From assembly GCF_000006405.1 (NCBI RefSeq), contig NW_003215582.1:480143-544142 (forward strand): a stretch of DNA of 64,000 nucleotides. The letters are read 5' to 3'. Under the pieces are notes generated by a model. The model made no database searches. It was not told where the DNA came from and saw nothing but the letters and a program-made list of their open reading frames with translations. Positions 24,154 through 34,294 of this stretch are shown one piece after another (the stretch's first letter is position 1; every line of letters begins with the position of its first letter). A program made the position numbers and the translations under genes. The stretch comes from Perkinsus marinus ATCC 50983 (Eukaryota; Perkinsozoa; Perkinsida; Perkinsidae).

Positions 24154-26165
24154 TCAAGAAACATTCCGTGCATCGACCCGTTTCTGCCACTTGATCTGAC
24201 TAATCTTTCGTGCATGTTCTTTCCTTCTCTCCTTCAACCGGGCCATACCCTCGGCAACGATCTCCCTGATATAGTGGACCTTTTCTGCATCTGTGCTCAT
24301 ACCCATCCACTGCTCCTTCGCCACTGAGCATATCTCAATACCCAGCCCTCGTAGTAGTAAATGTCTGTACTTGCTATTAGAAGTCAGCTCATTGTGATCA
24401 CTACCGCGGTAGAAGCATTGACCTGGGCAGGATACCCAACAGGTCGGGAAGGTCTCCCTCACCTTTCAAAGGCTCTAGAGCGACGCATTGACGTACAGCC
24501 TGGAGCCTCTCATCCCCGTCTCTGTCTAATTTGGTCTGAGGAGTACCGTCGGAGGTCCGAACGAAATCCACTATGAAAGGCCCGACCGTTATGTTGAAAT
24601 AAGTTCTATTGCAAACCTAAAGACGCGGCATTCGAAGGCCAAGACCGACCTGTTGACAGTGCACCGACCTGGCCGGCTACACGTCGGAGATCTTGTGTCC
24701 AGCTAGTGGGGGCAGCATCTCTGCCCAAGTCTGCTATCTCAGCATGCCTTATACGCAGTAAAGTCTGCTGGGCGGAGGGGCTCAGACTTGATATTGGAAA
24801 GGCTGAGTGGCCTATGCGGAAGGCGATTTCGAGACTCTGAGATCACAACAGATCGGCTCAATTGTCGGCCTTGAAATATCTCACTTTCAGTTGTACAAGA
24901 CAATTCCTGTTCTGGTAGAGAGTTGCCTCAAACCTCCCGACCTGCGCTAGTAACACATCATAGGTTGCAGGCCGGCCGTAACAGAAGTAGCCTAGGCTGG
25001 CCAGAGCCCTGCATGCCTCCTCTAGGGGTATCTCCATGCAGTCCTGTGAGCCTACAGCGGCTTCCAAGCGCTTGAAGGCGGACTCGTCGAACATATCCAA
25101 CAGGAACAAATCATGACACAGTCGTAGTGGATCGACATCTGCTCTCTTTCGCCCCCTCAATACGGTAAGGAGGAGATCCTTGAAGAACACGCTACTCCGT
25201 GGCCGTAGCCGCAACTGAGCGAAACTACTGAGCATCTCAGCTTGACTGCTAATAGGCAACTTCAAACGCCACCTGCGTCCGCTGTGCAGGAAAAGGTAGA
25301 GGAGATTGGGTGCGGCATTAACCATGGCGAAGGAGCGTATCAGGGATAGTCGTTGTTGAGGAGATATTCTTACAACGTGCATGGCTAAGTGGTCACAGAC
25401 TGCTTCCAATGCCTGACCCCGCGACCGGAGCATACACAGAGCTTCGACCATCTGCACCATCCTCACACGAGACAGTTGCTCTACTCGGCCCTTCTGATCG
25501 AAATAACGATCCACGAGGTAGAGGCCAGCCGGAGAGGTGATGCGAATAGCCGCCAATGACCGCAGCATCGTCCATGCGTCTTGAGCCGAGACTTCTGTCA
25601 GAAACTTATCAGCGAATTGTTCCTTGCATAAAACAGTAACGATACGACGGGGTAGGGCATCGGGCGGAGGGCAGCCCCTCAAGTGCAGCCTAGCACATAT
25701 TGTCAAGACTTTGAGGAGAGTGTGGACGTTGGCCAGCTCGGCTGTCTTCTTATTCTTGAGAGAGGCATTGTGGAGACCGTCCATGATAACCTGTGAGCAT
25801 TGCTTAACCATATCTCCCACGTTCGAGTCCAATCGTTGAGCACTTGTGGCCAGTAGAGCAAGAGCCGCCACATAATCTGAGGAGGAGTCCGTCGAGAGGT
25901 AGAGCTTGTGATGATAGTGCTGCAGTATGAGCCGCATGTCGAGAGACGGTGGCCCTTGCATCTTAGGAAGGGCATCCTCTAGGACCTCATGTAGCCTACG
26001 GATGGGTATACGAGGCTGCTCGGCCTGACCACCGCTGGCCGATCGGATATCATTGGCCAGCTCTCGGACCAAGGACGTGTCCGACTCAATGAGGGAAGTA
26101 GTTTTACGCATAGCAGCTAGCCTCCGCCTACCAGCTCGGGAGAGCTGTGCTGGCACTGAGCTCAT
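24154..26165 (-). CDS. RAP-domain (FAST-kinase-like) RNA-binding protein
   Basis: RAP proteins bind organelle RNAs and are expanded in apicomplexans and relatives. ATG 26165 (MSSVPAQLSRAGRRRLAAMR) starts a 430-residue alpha-helical repeat region (DAWTMLRSLAAIRITSPAG, MVQMVEALCMLRSRGQALE, RLSLIRSFAMVNAAP, EMLSSFAQLRLRP, ACRALASLGYF) like the helical repeats of FASTK and OPR proteins. Introns of about 50 nt (GTGAGAT...ATCTCAG from about 24888; GTCGGTGC...CTTTAG about 24614-24665; GTGAGGGAG...GCGGTAG about 24405-24466) join the C-terminal RAP domain. That domain reads FNITVGPFIVDFVRTSDG, LTSNSKYRHLLLRGLGIEIC, VAKEQWMGMSTDAEKVHYIR, and a basic tail to 24154. The Arg-rich N-terminus would suit a mitochondrial or plastid-type target signal. 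Confidence 0.78.
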
Positions 26166-26258
26166 GAGGGGGGCAACTCTAACGGTGTATCCCTAGTGCA
26201 GACTATCAGCACAACGAAGAAACACTTCACAGAAACGATTGCTATTCATGCACGGTCG

Positions 26259-27476
26259 TTACGGCCTCATTGCTTGACCAGGCAGCAACTTGTATAGCGA
26301 ACCATAGTGGCCGAGATAGAGCACCTCCTGGGCACAGGGAAGGGGCTGTCCAGGACCATGCAGGACGAAGGCTCTTGGGGCCCGGAAACCCGAGGCCCAT
26401 TCCTTCAATTCACCCACCCATGCCGCTGCTACTTCCGGCGATGACCACGCCTGTCGAGGCGAGCGAGTGACGATAAGTGTTGGGGACTCGGGAGGGACGT
26501 ACTCTACCAAGGAGGCCGCTGATACGATACTACCTGGCAGATTCCTCCGAGCCCTGGCACGATTCACAGGGTCTGTGCTGGTACCGTATACTCGGACAGA
26601 ATCATCAGAGCACAGTTGACGAGATGCTGATTCTTCTACCAAACTACGCCATAGGTCATCAGAGCCCGGGAACGCTGATGGCCTGACCGATGCTGCCTCA
26701 GAGTTCATCCCAGGATCAACACGTTGGGCCCATCGCCTTGCCTCAACTAGAAATATACCCCCGTCCTCGCAGTAGGGGTCGACAAGTACATCCCTCCCAG
26801 GAACGTAGCGTGCCCCGCAGAGTATCGCGGCTGCTACTGAGCTCCTCAAATTCCTACCAGGGCAACGCTTATCTTCGATTAACGGGCCACCCTCTGCAGA
26901 ATTGAGAGACTTCACTCCGTTACGGTAGCCGTAGTCGACCCAAAGGCCAATCCCACACTCAGGGGGTGTGACGAAGAACAGAAAGTCAGGATGGTCCCTG
27001 AGGGGTCGAGGGACCGAACCAAACCCTTTATGGAAGTAGCACTGCAAACCATGGCGCACCGCTCGCTGCACCTCCACATTCCTCATGCCAACCGTACTAG
27101 AGTAATCACCGTCAGCTAGTCTAACCCAGAAGGTAGAGTTGGGCCCAAACGACGGCAATACCTCTCGGAAGGGTACATCGTTCTTAACCCATCTATACAG
27201 GCTATTCCTATCCCGAGCCTTATGGCCCCCATCGTGACGTAGTAGGCCCAACACATTGTGAGCTAGCCGCGAACGATGCACTATCTTGAAGAGATCCTCC
27301 GATGACTCAGTGGATACAAAAACTCCCTCATACGCCTTCTGTGCCTTCTCTGTGGCCCTCACTACCGGCAAGCCCATATTCTCCAATTCAATGTACAATG
27401 CATCGATGAGGAACCGCGATGTCCGGACCAGCACAGCAGCGGCAGGAGGTATATCGCCGCACGAGGCTGAAATCAT
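26259..27476 (-). CDS. divergent THUMP/RlmL-like RNA methyltransferase
   Basis: One open frame with ATG 27476, though an earlier minus-strand frame (27480-27640) might add a 5' exon. N-terminal part: FLIDALYIELENMGLPVVRA, YEGVFVSTESSEDLFKIVHR and SRLAHNVLGLL, as in ferredoxin-like plus THUMP domains of RlmL/Trm11-type enzymes. Then NLRSSVAAAILCGARYVPGR and DVLVDPYCEDGGIFLVEARR, equivalent to the family's DPMCGSGT motif I block. Then VYGTSTDPVNRARARRNL, and TLIVTRSPRQ where the catalytic NPPYG would lie. Such enzymes make N2-methylguanine in rRNA or tRNA. Both the glycine-rich loop (DGG for GSG) and the NPPY motif are altered, so it may be inactive or have changed activity. Last residues LYKLLPGQAMRP. 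Confidence 0.65.
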   Translation of the reverse strand: MISASCGDIPPAAAVLVRTSRFLIDALYIELENMGLPVVRATEKAQKAYEGVFVSTESSEDLFKIVHRSRLAHNVLGLLRHDGGHKARDRNSLYRWVKNDVPFREVLPSFGPNSTFWVRLADGDYSSTVGMRNVEVQRAVRHGLQCYFHKGFGSVPRPLRDHPDFLFFVTPPECGIGLWVDYGYRNGVKSLNSAEGGPLIEDKRCPGRNLRSSVAAAILCGARYVPGRDVLVDPYCEDGGIFLVEARRWAQRVDPGMNSEAASVRPSAFPGSDDLWRSLVEESASRQLCSDDSVRVYGTSTDPVNRARARRNLPGSIVSAASLVEYVPPESPTLIVTRSPRQAWSSPEVAAAWVGELKEWASGFRAPRAFVLHGPGQPLPCAQEVLYLGHYGSLYKLLPGQAMRP

Positions 27477-27849
27477 CAAGGCTCACGTGGAGAGCCAACC
27501 CTAGCATAGGCATGAATCCGAAAGCCCCCACTGTGCACAACAAGTACTGCTGTGATAGGAACAAACGATATTCGTTAACATCAGACGTTGGCCCGAGCCT
27601 TCTTGGCCTTGGGGGCATCACCACTATCATCGATAGCTCCACTGTCACTGCCCTAGAAAAGCACGATACAGCGCTGAGACTATGAGTACCACACTCCCGC
27701 CTACTTCCCGCTGGACTTCAGGCCTCTCTATTCCATCAGTGTTGATTGTCAACACCGTCTTGGTGTCGTACTTGTGGTGAATATCCTTCTTGCGCTCCCC
27801 TCGTTGGGCGGTATCCTTCTCGAGCTGACACCATGACGAATAGCACAAC
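27477..27849. other. spacer between methyltransferase and RRP45 genes
   Basis: Both genes are on the minus strand. A minus frame (27388-27648) and a charged frame near 27645-27848 are open but unassigned. They may hold a 5' exon of the methyltransferase-like gene or the 3' UTR of RRP45. Confidence 0.35.
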
Positions 27850-28961
27850 TCAGATCAAGAGAGCTCGTACAGCATCAGCGATCATCTTATGAACTTCCTT
27901 GGCTCTTCCTGCGGCCGCATGTATGCAGTTGATAACAGTGGGCAGCGGACAAGATGTGCCACCAGGCTTCAGCAGACTACACAGCTCACCGTACTGGTTA
28001 ACAACAACCTGAGAGAGGAGTGGTACTGTCCCGTACCATGTGGTAGTGCTTACAACCAGTAGGGCCCCACCGCTGAGCCGTTCTTCTAGAGAGGTGGGAT
28101 CGGCTAGTACCGCCGAGGTGGTACCATCAGGGCTTTTGACCAATGTGAACGTGAGTGGGAGGGGCATGTGATGGATCGACAGCGGCATTGGTTCCAGCTA
28201 ATAGAGGACGGTACTAGGTCTGCCATATCGTGCCCTACTACTACCTCCTCACGGACCACAGTAGACCCTTCCATCGTGGTGACCTCTGACCTCCGGTAAT
28301 GCATCAGTGCTGCCACGCTAGCTGTTGCTGCTGCATCGCCGACGTTACCCTATGAATATCAATGATAGGAGAAAGAGAGTCTCCCTCCCTAGGCTCACAG
28401 CATCAGTGAAGACATGTACATCTAAGCGAACACTCCACACTCTACTGCCACCAGCGATACATAATGCTTCCACATCGACAGCCCTGACAAACACTCGTCA
28501 CCAGCCGGCCCTACCAACAGTACTACTTGGAGCCTTTGAGCATCCTCTCCAGTTGGTTACATAATGATACAGCCTCGGGTGTTTGAGCCGTTCCGGGCAG
28601 CCCTGCGGAGTCCCCAGAGGGAAGTGTGGCACTGCTGACTACTGCACCATAATCCACACTGACGAACAGTTTACCCTCGTTGGGCCTCTCTGGTGGGGGA
28701 GTGATCACTTCTCCTGAGCCCATAGTGTCCTATGACAGTTCCCAGCCTAGTCCTACTACCTGTCACCACTGCCCTAACCCAAGTGCTGCCAATACGACAC
28801 TCACACTGGCCTAGTGCTGGCCCTAACCGAAGCTTCATACGTCGACAGTCGAGCAGCGTCCGTCCATCAGCCCTCAGCCCAACAGTGGAGGTGCTCTTCT
28901 CACTGGCCTCGGGGAATATTGCCGAGTAGGCAAACGCCTCGTCCGATAACGTCAGCGACAT
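27850..28961 (-). CDS. EXOSC9: exosome subunit RRP45/EXOSC9
   Basis: A ring subunit of the RNA exosome (RNase PH fold, usually non-catalytic). ATG 28961 gives MSLTLSDEAFAYSAIFPEAS. Then GLRADGRTLLDCRRMKLRLG (the usual LDGR segment) and GQCECRIGSTWVRAVVTG. A 45-nt intron (GTAGTAGG...GGCTCAG) leads to EVITPPPERPNEGKLFVSVD and VSLCNQLERMLKGSK. Another exon gives VDVEALCIAGGSRVWSVRLD and VHVFTDA. A GTGAGCC...TTCATAG intron leads to GNVGDAAATASVAALMHYRR. A GTAGTAG...CTATTAG intron leads to PLSIHHMPLPLTFTLV, LADPTSLEERLSGGALLV and a final HKMIADAVRALLI. Each block aligns in order with human EXOSC9, which has PLSIHHMP at the same place. It lacks the long acidic C-terminal extension of the animal protein. 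Confidence 0.9.
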
Positions 28962-29438
28962 AGAGGAAGATGTAGTTGGCTGTTGTTGGAGTGTACGGCA
29001 CGCTGCTGCATCGCTCCGCTGTATTGATTGTCTTTTTTTGCGCTGAAGGTTCTCTTCAAATGGTCACCACCGATTAGTGTTGCAGAATGGTGGTTAAATC
29101 GTGTACTCACTTGTCTTGATGCCGATAGTAGCCGATGAGTAAATCTATGCTATCGAAATTGATATAGGCAGACGATAAGACTATGATGTTTCTATACACT
29201 AGCCGGTCCAACCTTTCATACACTAATCGGCTTCAGTGCGGCAATATGGTAGAATTAGAGATGTGTTAGGGCTGGAGTGGTAGAGTCATGAACTCAGAGC
29301 TTTGTTACAGAGAAAGGAGGCGCTTGTGTTAGGCAGTAGTTGTTGCTGGCCTCGCCCCTCCCTACTACGGCCTACACACCACTACTGCTCCTCAACCCTA
29401 ACTACCACTTCTACCAACACTAGCATAACATCATCATT
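28962..29438. other. divergent promoter region
   Basis: About 480 nt between RRP45 (minus) and the membrane-protein gene (plus). It contains a T-run (29032-29039) and a pair of related blocks, ATAAGACTATGATGTTTCTATACACTAG-like near 29175-29205 and CATACACTAATCGGC near 29217. No RNA gene was seen. Confidence 0.4.
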
Positions 29439-30855
29439 ATGGCTGAAGGTCTCGCTGACGGTGGAGTTGAATGGTTCAGCTACAATCGGGAAGTGTACAA
29501 CTTCAATCGGACCATGCGGCAGAAGAACCTCTATCAGCACCAGAAGCAGCGAGTTATGGCAGTAGTGCTGTATCGGGAGGATCTTAGAGATCTATTCGGC
29601 CTGACAATAGGGAAGATGGATTGTTATATGGTAGTGACCGCTCTACGGATTACTCTCTCTATCACCACCTTTGCCACTGATAGCTGGTGAGTACTCTACT
29701 GGTGGGCTTCTCCACGGAGATGTTCTACAAGGGAAGAACACCACTCCTGGCGCCGAATTGGTTGTTCTGGCCCTGGTCAATCACGTTGGGTGAGTCCTTC
29801 AATAGGTCTCTTTATCTTTGACATTTACTCACTCGCAGGTGCCGCATTTTTCTATTTCTTCCTCTCCATCTGGCTCGCCCTGCATGCCTCTATATCGGCT
29901 CAGACTTACTCAGTGAGGTCTCTTACCCAATGGCTACGTCTACCTGTCGCGAGTGCCATGGAAATCTCTGAGGGTTCAGCTAGGCTGGAAGACTTCGAAG
30001 GTCTGCCTTGGATCACTTCGTCATCATCCGTTACTTCTTCCCATACAGGTTCTGGCGTTGGAGGATGGTTTCGTGTCCCCGTGGTCACCGAATATGCGCG
30101 GGAGAGTAACCTCAAGATCCCCGGTCTCAAGCATAAGGAGGTTAAAGGGAAGAATGTACTAGGGTTGGATGGTATCAGCCGTTCACCGTATCGTCTATTG
30201 ACTTGAGTTCCGCCACCAGAGTTGGTTAAGTCGTCCATTTCAGGAGATAAGAGATCTAACCACCGAATGGGATACATTCAAGCAGCACTTTGCGTTATTC
30301 AACCAGCTGCATAGGAAATGGCAGGGTCATGAGGCTTATGCTAGAGTGTGTATGTGTATGGGTAGTATTACTACTGCTAATAGGAGCTTTCCTTACAGCT
30401 CACCTAATAGGTACTCTACAGTTTCTCTACGCACTAGCATACTTTGCCTTGCTCTACTGGGGTTACTTCTGGCGCAATCCCCTCGCCGCATACGTTATAG
30501 TAACGTTATGTTCAGTGGCGGCTTTACTCAATGCTAAGATGAACTTAACCCTCAGTTTCACAGAATTCTCCATTATGGTAAAACTTGGATCTTTGCCATA
30601 CCATAATTTGCGCAATTCCCCTTCGTCCTTCCCCCAGGCGTTCCTCACTGCCGTGCCGCCCTTCCTCTATTGCGCTGCAGTCCTCTGTGAATATGTATGG
30701 GGTAACAGTTTCAACGTTGAGGTACTAGCATAGTCCATGGACCCCATACAGCAGCTTTCCCCTGTAGCTGCCTCAAGTCAATGAGCGGCCGGCCCTCATA
30801 TTCGCCCTATCGGCTCATATCATGGGCCTCTTCTATGAGACGTTCTTTGTGTAAG
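29439..30855 (+). CDS. multi-pass membrane protein, alveolate family
   Basis: Function unknown. ATG 29439 (MAEGLADGGVEWFSYNREVY) leads to VVLYREDLRDLFGLTIGKMD. A GTAGTGACC...CTGATAG intron leads to LVSTLLVGFSTEMFYKGRTP and LFWPWSITLGAAFFYFFLS, then IWLALHASISAQTYSVRSLT followed by QWLRLPV. Later exons give TEWDTFKQHFALFNQLHRKW, HEAYARVCMCMG and hydrophobic runs (ALAYFALLYWGYFW, AAYVIVTLCSVAALLNA, LTAVPPFLYCAAVLCEYVWG). I recall dinoflagellate proteins with the same signature (YREDLRDL...TIGKMD, WLAMHAS.AAQS.SVRLLTQFVRLP), a family with no assigned role. At least five membrane segments. The last exon is uncertain; a short hydrophobic stretch continues to about 30855. Confidence 0.6.
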
Positions 30856-30919
30856 TTGAATGCCTCTTCCCTTACAGTTTACTCTCTCCCCCCTTTTTTG
30901 CATTTTCCTACGTCCAGTG

Positions 30920-31105
30920 TGGGAACATATGTATATGGTCAACTACATGTGTTGGTGACAATATGAAAATTCTGAGGAAATTTCGGGAAATTTCATGTGG
31001 GGTTATGTACACTTCTACCAGAATTTGTGTATGAACTCCTATTATTAGTGCGGAAACTCCTGGGCTCAGCTGCGGAAAGCAAACGTATATTCCTCCAACA
31101 CTGCC
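30920..31105 (+). repeat. dispersed ~180-bp element, copy C
   Basis: The plus strand carries ATATGGTCAACTACATGTGT, GTGACAATATGAAAATTCTG, TACACTTCTACC, TGTATGAACTCCTAT, AAACTCCTGGGCTCAGCTG and GGAAAGCAAACGTATATTCC. The reverse complement of 43246-43410 matches this block for block at high identity. It ends about 30-50 nt before the ATG of the WW-domain gene, pointing into it. Confidence 0.8.
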
Positions 31106-31131
31106 TACGTCCCCTTGTAAGGTACTTGACC

Positions 31132-32789
31132 ATGGCCGACAAGAACGGTCTCCCCGTGAAGTTCTCTACAGTGTGGTGTATAGATGTGCTGGGGTTCGGT
31201 CTGGAGACTATAAAGGAAGTCCACGAGCCTGTGGCGGAACCGAAGTAGTGCACGACTTTCTTTTCAATGATAGCATGTTCCACTCAGAATTATCAACTCT
31301 TCGGGCTTGCCTGGTTTCACTGAGGAGGGCCCTATCAATGACTGGGGAGTGCACAAGCCTACTGGGCAGCAGGACGAGGCCAAGGCGGGAGAGTACCACC
31401 CCGACATTTCCAAGGATCTTAAGTTTGCCTGTAGTAAGGCTGAAAGGGATATGCAGAAGATCTTCAGGCATTGGGCGAAAGAGAATCATCTGCTATCAGA
31501 TTCGGTAGGTCTAGCCAGGCTGATCCACTGTGATTCAGAGCATGTCTTAGGAGCGAAAAGAATTGACTAAACTGAAGGTGAGGTTTGAAAAGGATAGAAA
31601 AAAACTGGCACAGCTGTTGGATGAGGAGCGAGGGAAGGGAGATGCCACGCCGGGTACTCCATTCAACCCCACTGGAGGGTGGATAAGACTGGGGTACAGG
31701 ACCGATGCTGGGGAGAATCTTCCGTATTACCTCAATGTGGAAACCGGCGAGATCAAGTGGGACTCCCCTACTATGGATCCGGGCATATATGATTACAAGG
31801 AGACCACTAAGTCTGTGGAGTCCCAGTTGAGACAGTTCGAACTGAAGTCTAAGGCCCTGCTGGACCAGCAGAGAGCGGCCATTCAGGCAGCTACTGATGC
31901 TAGTCACCGGGAGAAGGTTAGAGTACCATATCTCCTGTTCCGCTTCGGTAGTGTTGTGATAATGGCGGCTTGGTTGTTTGCCATTGCTGAGACCAGCGCT
32001 GAGGTGTCCTTGAAATACGACCCTTCATTTAATGAGAGGAATGTCCATGAACGTAGATTGACGGTGGCTACTACTGATGGTGATGAAGCTGATAGTCCAT
32101 TCGAGATCACGTATGCAGGGCAGGAAGGGCTAAAGGTCCCTGAGCATTTCGTATGGTACACCCCTCGTAAGATTGGGTGTAGTATTGGTAACGGCAAGAC
32201 TCTTGTGGCGGACTTCCACTCGCTGCGTGAAGTGTACCCCTCCGGCCCTGCTGTATCGGCGTCACCGTTGAAGTGCGCTGTGGCGACTGAGTACAGCAGA
32301 AATAAGGAGATCAAGGACGTTGTTGTTGTCAGCAGGGATGAGGTCTATGTCCTGCTTGACGATGATCAACTATACTCGTGTGCCACCGGAGAGTCTCTTC
32401 TCCAAGGCTGGGGCCTGCCAGTGGGAGTAGCTCCCATCGCGGCAATCGCTGCGAAGGGGGAAGCCGAATTTGCTCTGGTGTCGGCTGGTGATGGTAAGCT
32501 GTATGTGGGGTCTCCCTCTACTGGTAGATGGAGATCAGTAACACGACCTATCACTGGTACCTATAAGGGCTGTACATCTATCCAGGAGACCTCTGCTGGG
32601 GACCTTGTACTCCTGATGCCTGAGGAACGCCTGATGCACGTTTTCAATTCTCGAGGGCTATTTGTGGGGGCCCGACCTATCCCTCGTGGTTACCTCTCTG
32701 GTTGTGGTGATCAGCTGTTGGTTCAGTCTGACGCATCAGCACGCTTGTCTATTCTTAGAGGTTTGCGGATAACCCCATCGCCAATGTAG
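31132..32789 (+). CDS. WW-domain, coiled-coil, single-TM protein with beta-rich C-terminus
   Basis: ATG 31132 (MADKNGLPVKFSTVWCIDVL). A GTGGCGG...ATGATAG intron leads to HVPLRIINSSGLPGFTEEGP and AERDMQKIFRHWAKEN, and a GTAGGTC...TCTTAG intron to ERKELTKLKVRFEKDRKKLA (coil). One long exon follows. A WW domain, GWIRLGYRTDAGENLPYYLN then GEIKWDSP, has both tryptophans and the YY pair. Next come a second coil (ESQLRQFELKSKALLDQQRA), one hydrophobic span (LLFRFGSVVIMAAWLFAIAE) and about 260 residues of beta-type repeats (VVVSRDEVYVLLDDDQLYSC, FALVSAGDGKLYVGSPSTGR, LVLLMPEERLMHVFNSRG) like a propeller. WW domains bind proline-rich peptides. The MAAWLF methionine could instead start a separate secreted protein, but no stop separates the two. 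Confidence 0.6.
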
Positions 32790-33345
32790 GACAGTCGGTG
32801 ATCGGATGGGGCTCAGCAGTGAGCTGCAGCGTTCGCTTGCTACGTTATATCGGCGCTAATGATGAAACCATTGTTGTTATATTCATTTGCATCATTGCAA
32901 CGTACGTCTTCCTTTAGCAGGATCTCTGTGATTTCAGAGGAAGGACAAAATTGTAGTACCTCATCAATATTTATATTTCGCGGCGATATTCACAGAATTA
33001 CCAAAACTTGTGTTCAACAGTTGAAAAAAATCCCTGACTTCCTGACAATGACCGTCACAATTCACATACTCATTACGAATGTGGCGTGAATCCCGTTTCG
33101 TTACATTTGCAGTCGCAAAAATGATGGAGACGATTTGGCACATTGGCACCCACTGCCCCAGCTACAGGGGCGAGGGTACCAATCGACAACTAAAAGCTGT
33201 CCTTCCCCCTTAGGGTGTTCTATGATAGTATCAAACCCACCGCCCTGAATGGTCCGGCCTTTACTATCGACAGCAAGGTATTGCGTAACTGCTACCGAAC
33301 AGAATGCAATGCAATCCCAGTAGAAACAGCCACGATCTGCATGCC

Positions 33346-33347
<2 letters not shown>
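32790..33347. other. intergenic, AT-richer
   Basis: No gene supported. Short frames on both strands overlap and lack family features. It marks the start of the repeat-rich, gene-poor 33-40 kb region. Confidence 0.4.

Positions 33348-33395
<48 letters not shown>
33348..33395. repeat. (TAG)n microsatellite
   Basis: About sixteen TAG units, followed by a GGA/GGAGGA-rich tail to about 33435. The poly-Val and poly-Tyr/Leu frames across it are artefacts of the repeat. Confidence 0.95.
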
Positions 33396-33504
33396 GAGGA
33401 GGATGATGGGTGGATGGGAGGAGGAGGAGACATCCTCTCTCGGAAGGTAAGGGACTCCCTTAAAGGGAGAAATACCAGACAAACCACGATCAGAACCTGA
33501 AACT

Positions 33505-33855
33505 AGCGGTGTGCTACTTGTAGTGCCGCCTGCGGCGCCACGTGCTAGTGTGCCTCACTGAGCAGGTATGATGGGTCTCAGTCCAACTTTTTACTTAATG
33601 GTGGTCTATGAGCGGCCTAATCAGACTTCCTCGACAGCGTTCTACTTGAGATATCATCGGATGATAACCCGTGGCATCCGATGCCACGTGCTAGTGAGCT
33701 CGACAGAATAACTATGATGGGTTTCAGTCTAAGGTTTCGATGCGAGTGATCGACTTGGACTCACTTAGTTGTATGCTACTTGGGGTGACCCCTGCGGCGC
33801 CACGTGCTAGTGTGCTCGACGGAGTGACTATGATAGGTGTAAGTCGAATTTTTTG
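33505..33855. repeat. three degenerate tandem copies of a CCACGTGCTAGTG-containing unit
   Basis: Each copy has GCCACGTGCTAGTG followed by GCTCGAC or similar, then TATGAT(G/A)GGT and an AGTC block. Copies lie around 33537, 33683 and 33800, about 120-145 bp apart. The first and third also share TGCTACTTG and CCTGCGGCGCCACG upstream. Between them, 33655-33690 holds two small hairpins (TATCATCGGATGATA and GTGGCAT/ATGCCAC). Confidence 0.75.
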
Positions 33856-34231
33856 ATCCAAGTGGCCTAAATAGGCTCACTTTAGAAGCCATTGTATCGA
33901 ACACTTGAGCCAGTCAGACCCACCGTATGCGAGTGCCCAGGTTGTCGTCAGCTAAGAACACGCATCATTTTTGACAAGGAGTTATCTTTTATTTTACCCT
34001 CGCAATAATTGACTATACTCTAAGATATAAGATATCCGTACCCGGGCTACTCAGAAATGATGCTACTATGACACGTAAAAGCCACGGGTGAGAAAATAGC
34101 AATCCCATCAGCGTATCCACTTGCAATGTTAGTATTGCACGAAAATGACGAGATGCCCTGAGATGAACTATGAAATCATATGGCACAAATTGAGTTAATA
34201 TAATTGCAATGTTATTGGTTCAATATCATAG
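33856..34231. other. intergenic, nothing recognised
   Basis: No gene or clear repeat. The base composition is more AT-rich than in the coding parts of the window. Confidence 0.4.
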
Positions 34232-34294
34232 GGATTATCCGTGTAAGATCTTACCAAGTTCAACGGATTATCCGTGTAGCATCTTGCCAAGTTC
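34232..34294. repeat. direct repeat, two copies of a 30-bp unit
   Basis: GGATTATCCGTGTA...ATCTT.CCAAGTTC occurs at 34232-34261 and again at 34265-34294 with three differences, separated by three bases. Directly visible. Confidence 0.9.

Noticed and set aside
33101-33487. Poly-Tyr, poly-Leu and poly-Val ORFs across the TAG repeat
   Set aside because: They are translations of the microsatellite with no features on either side.
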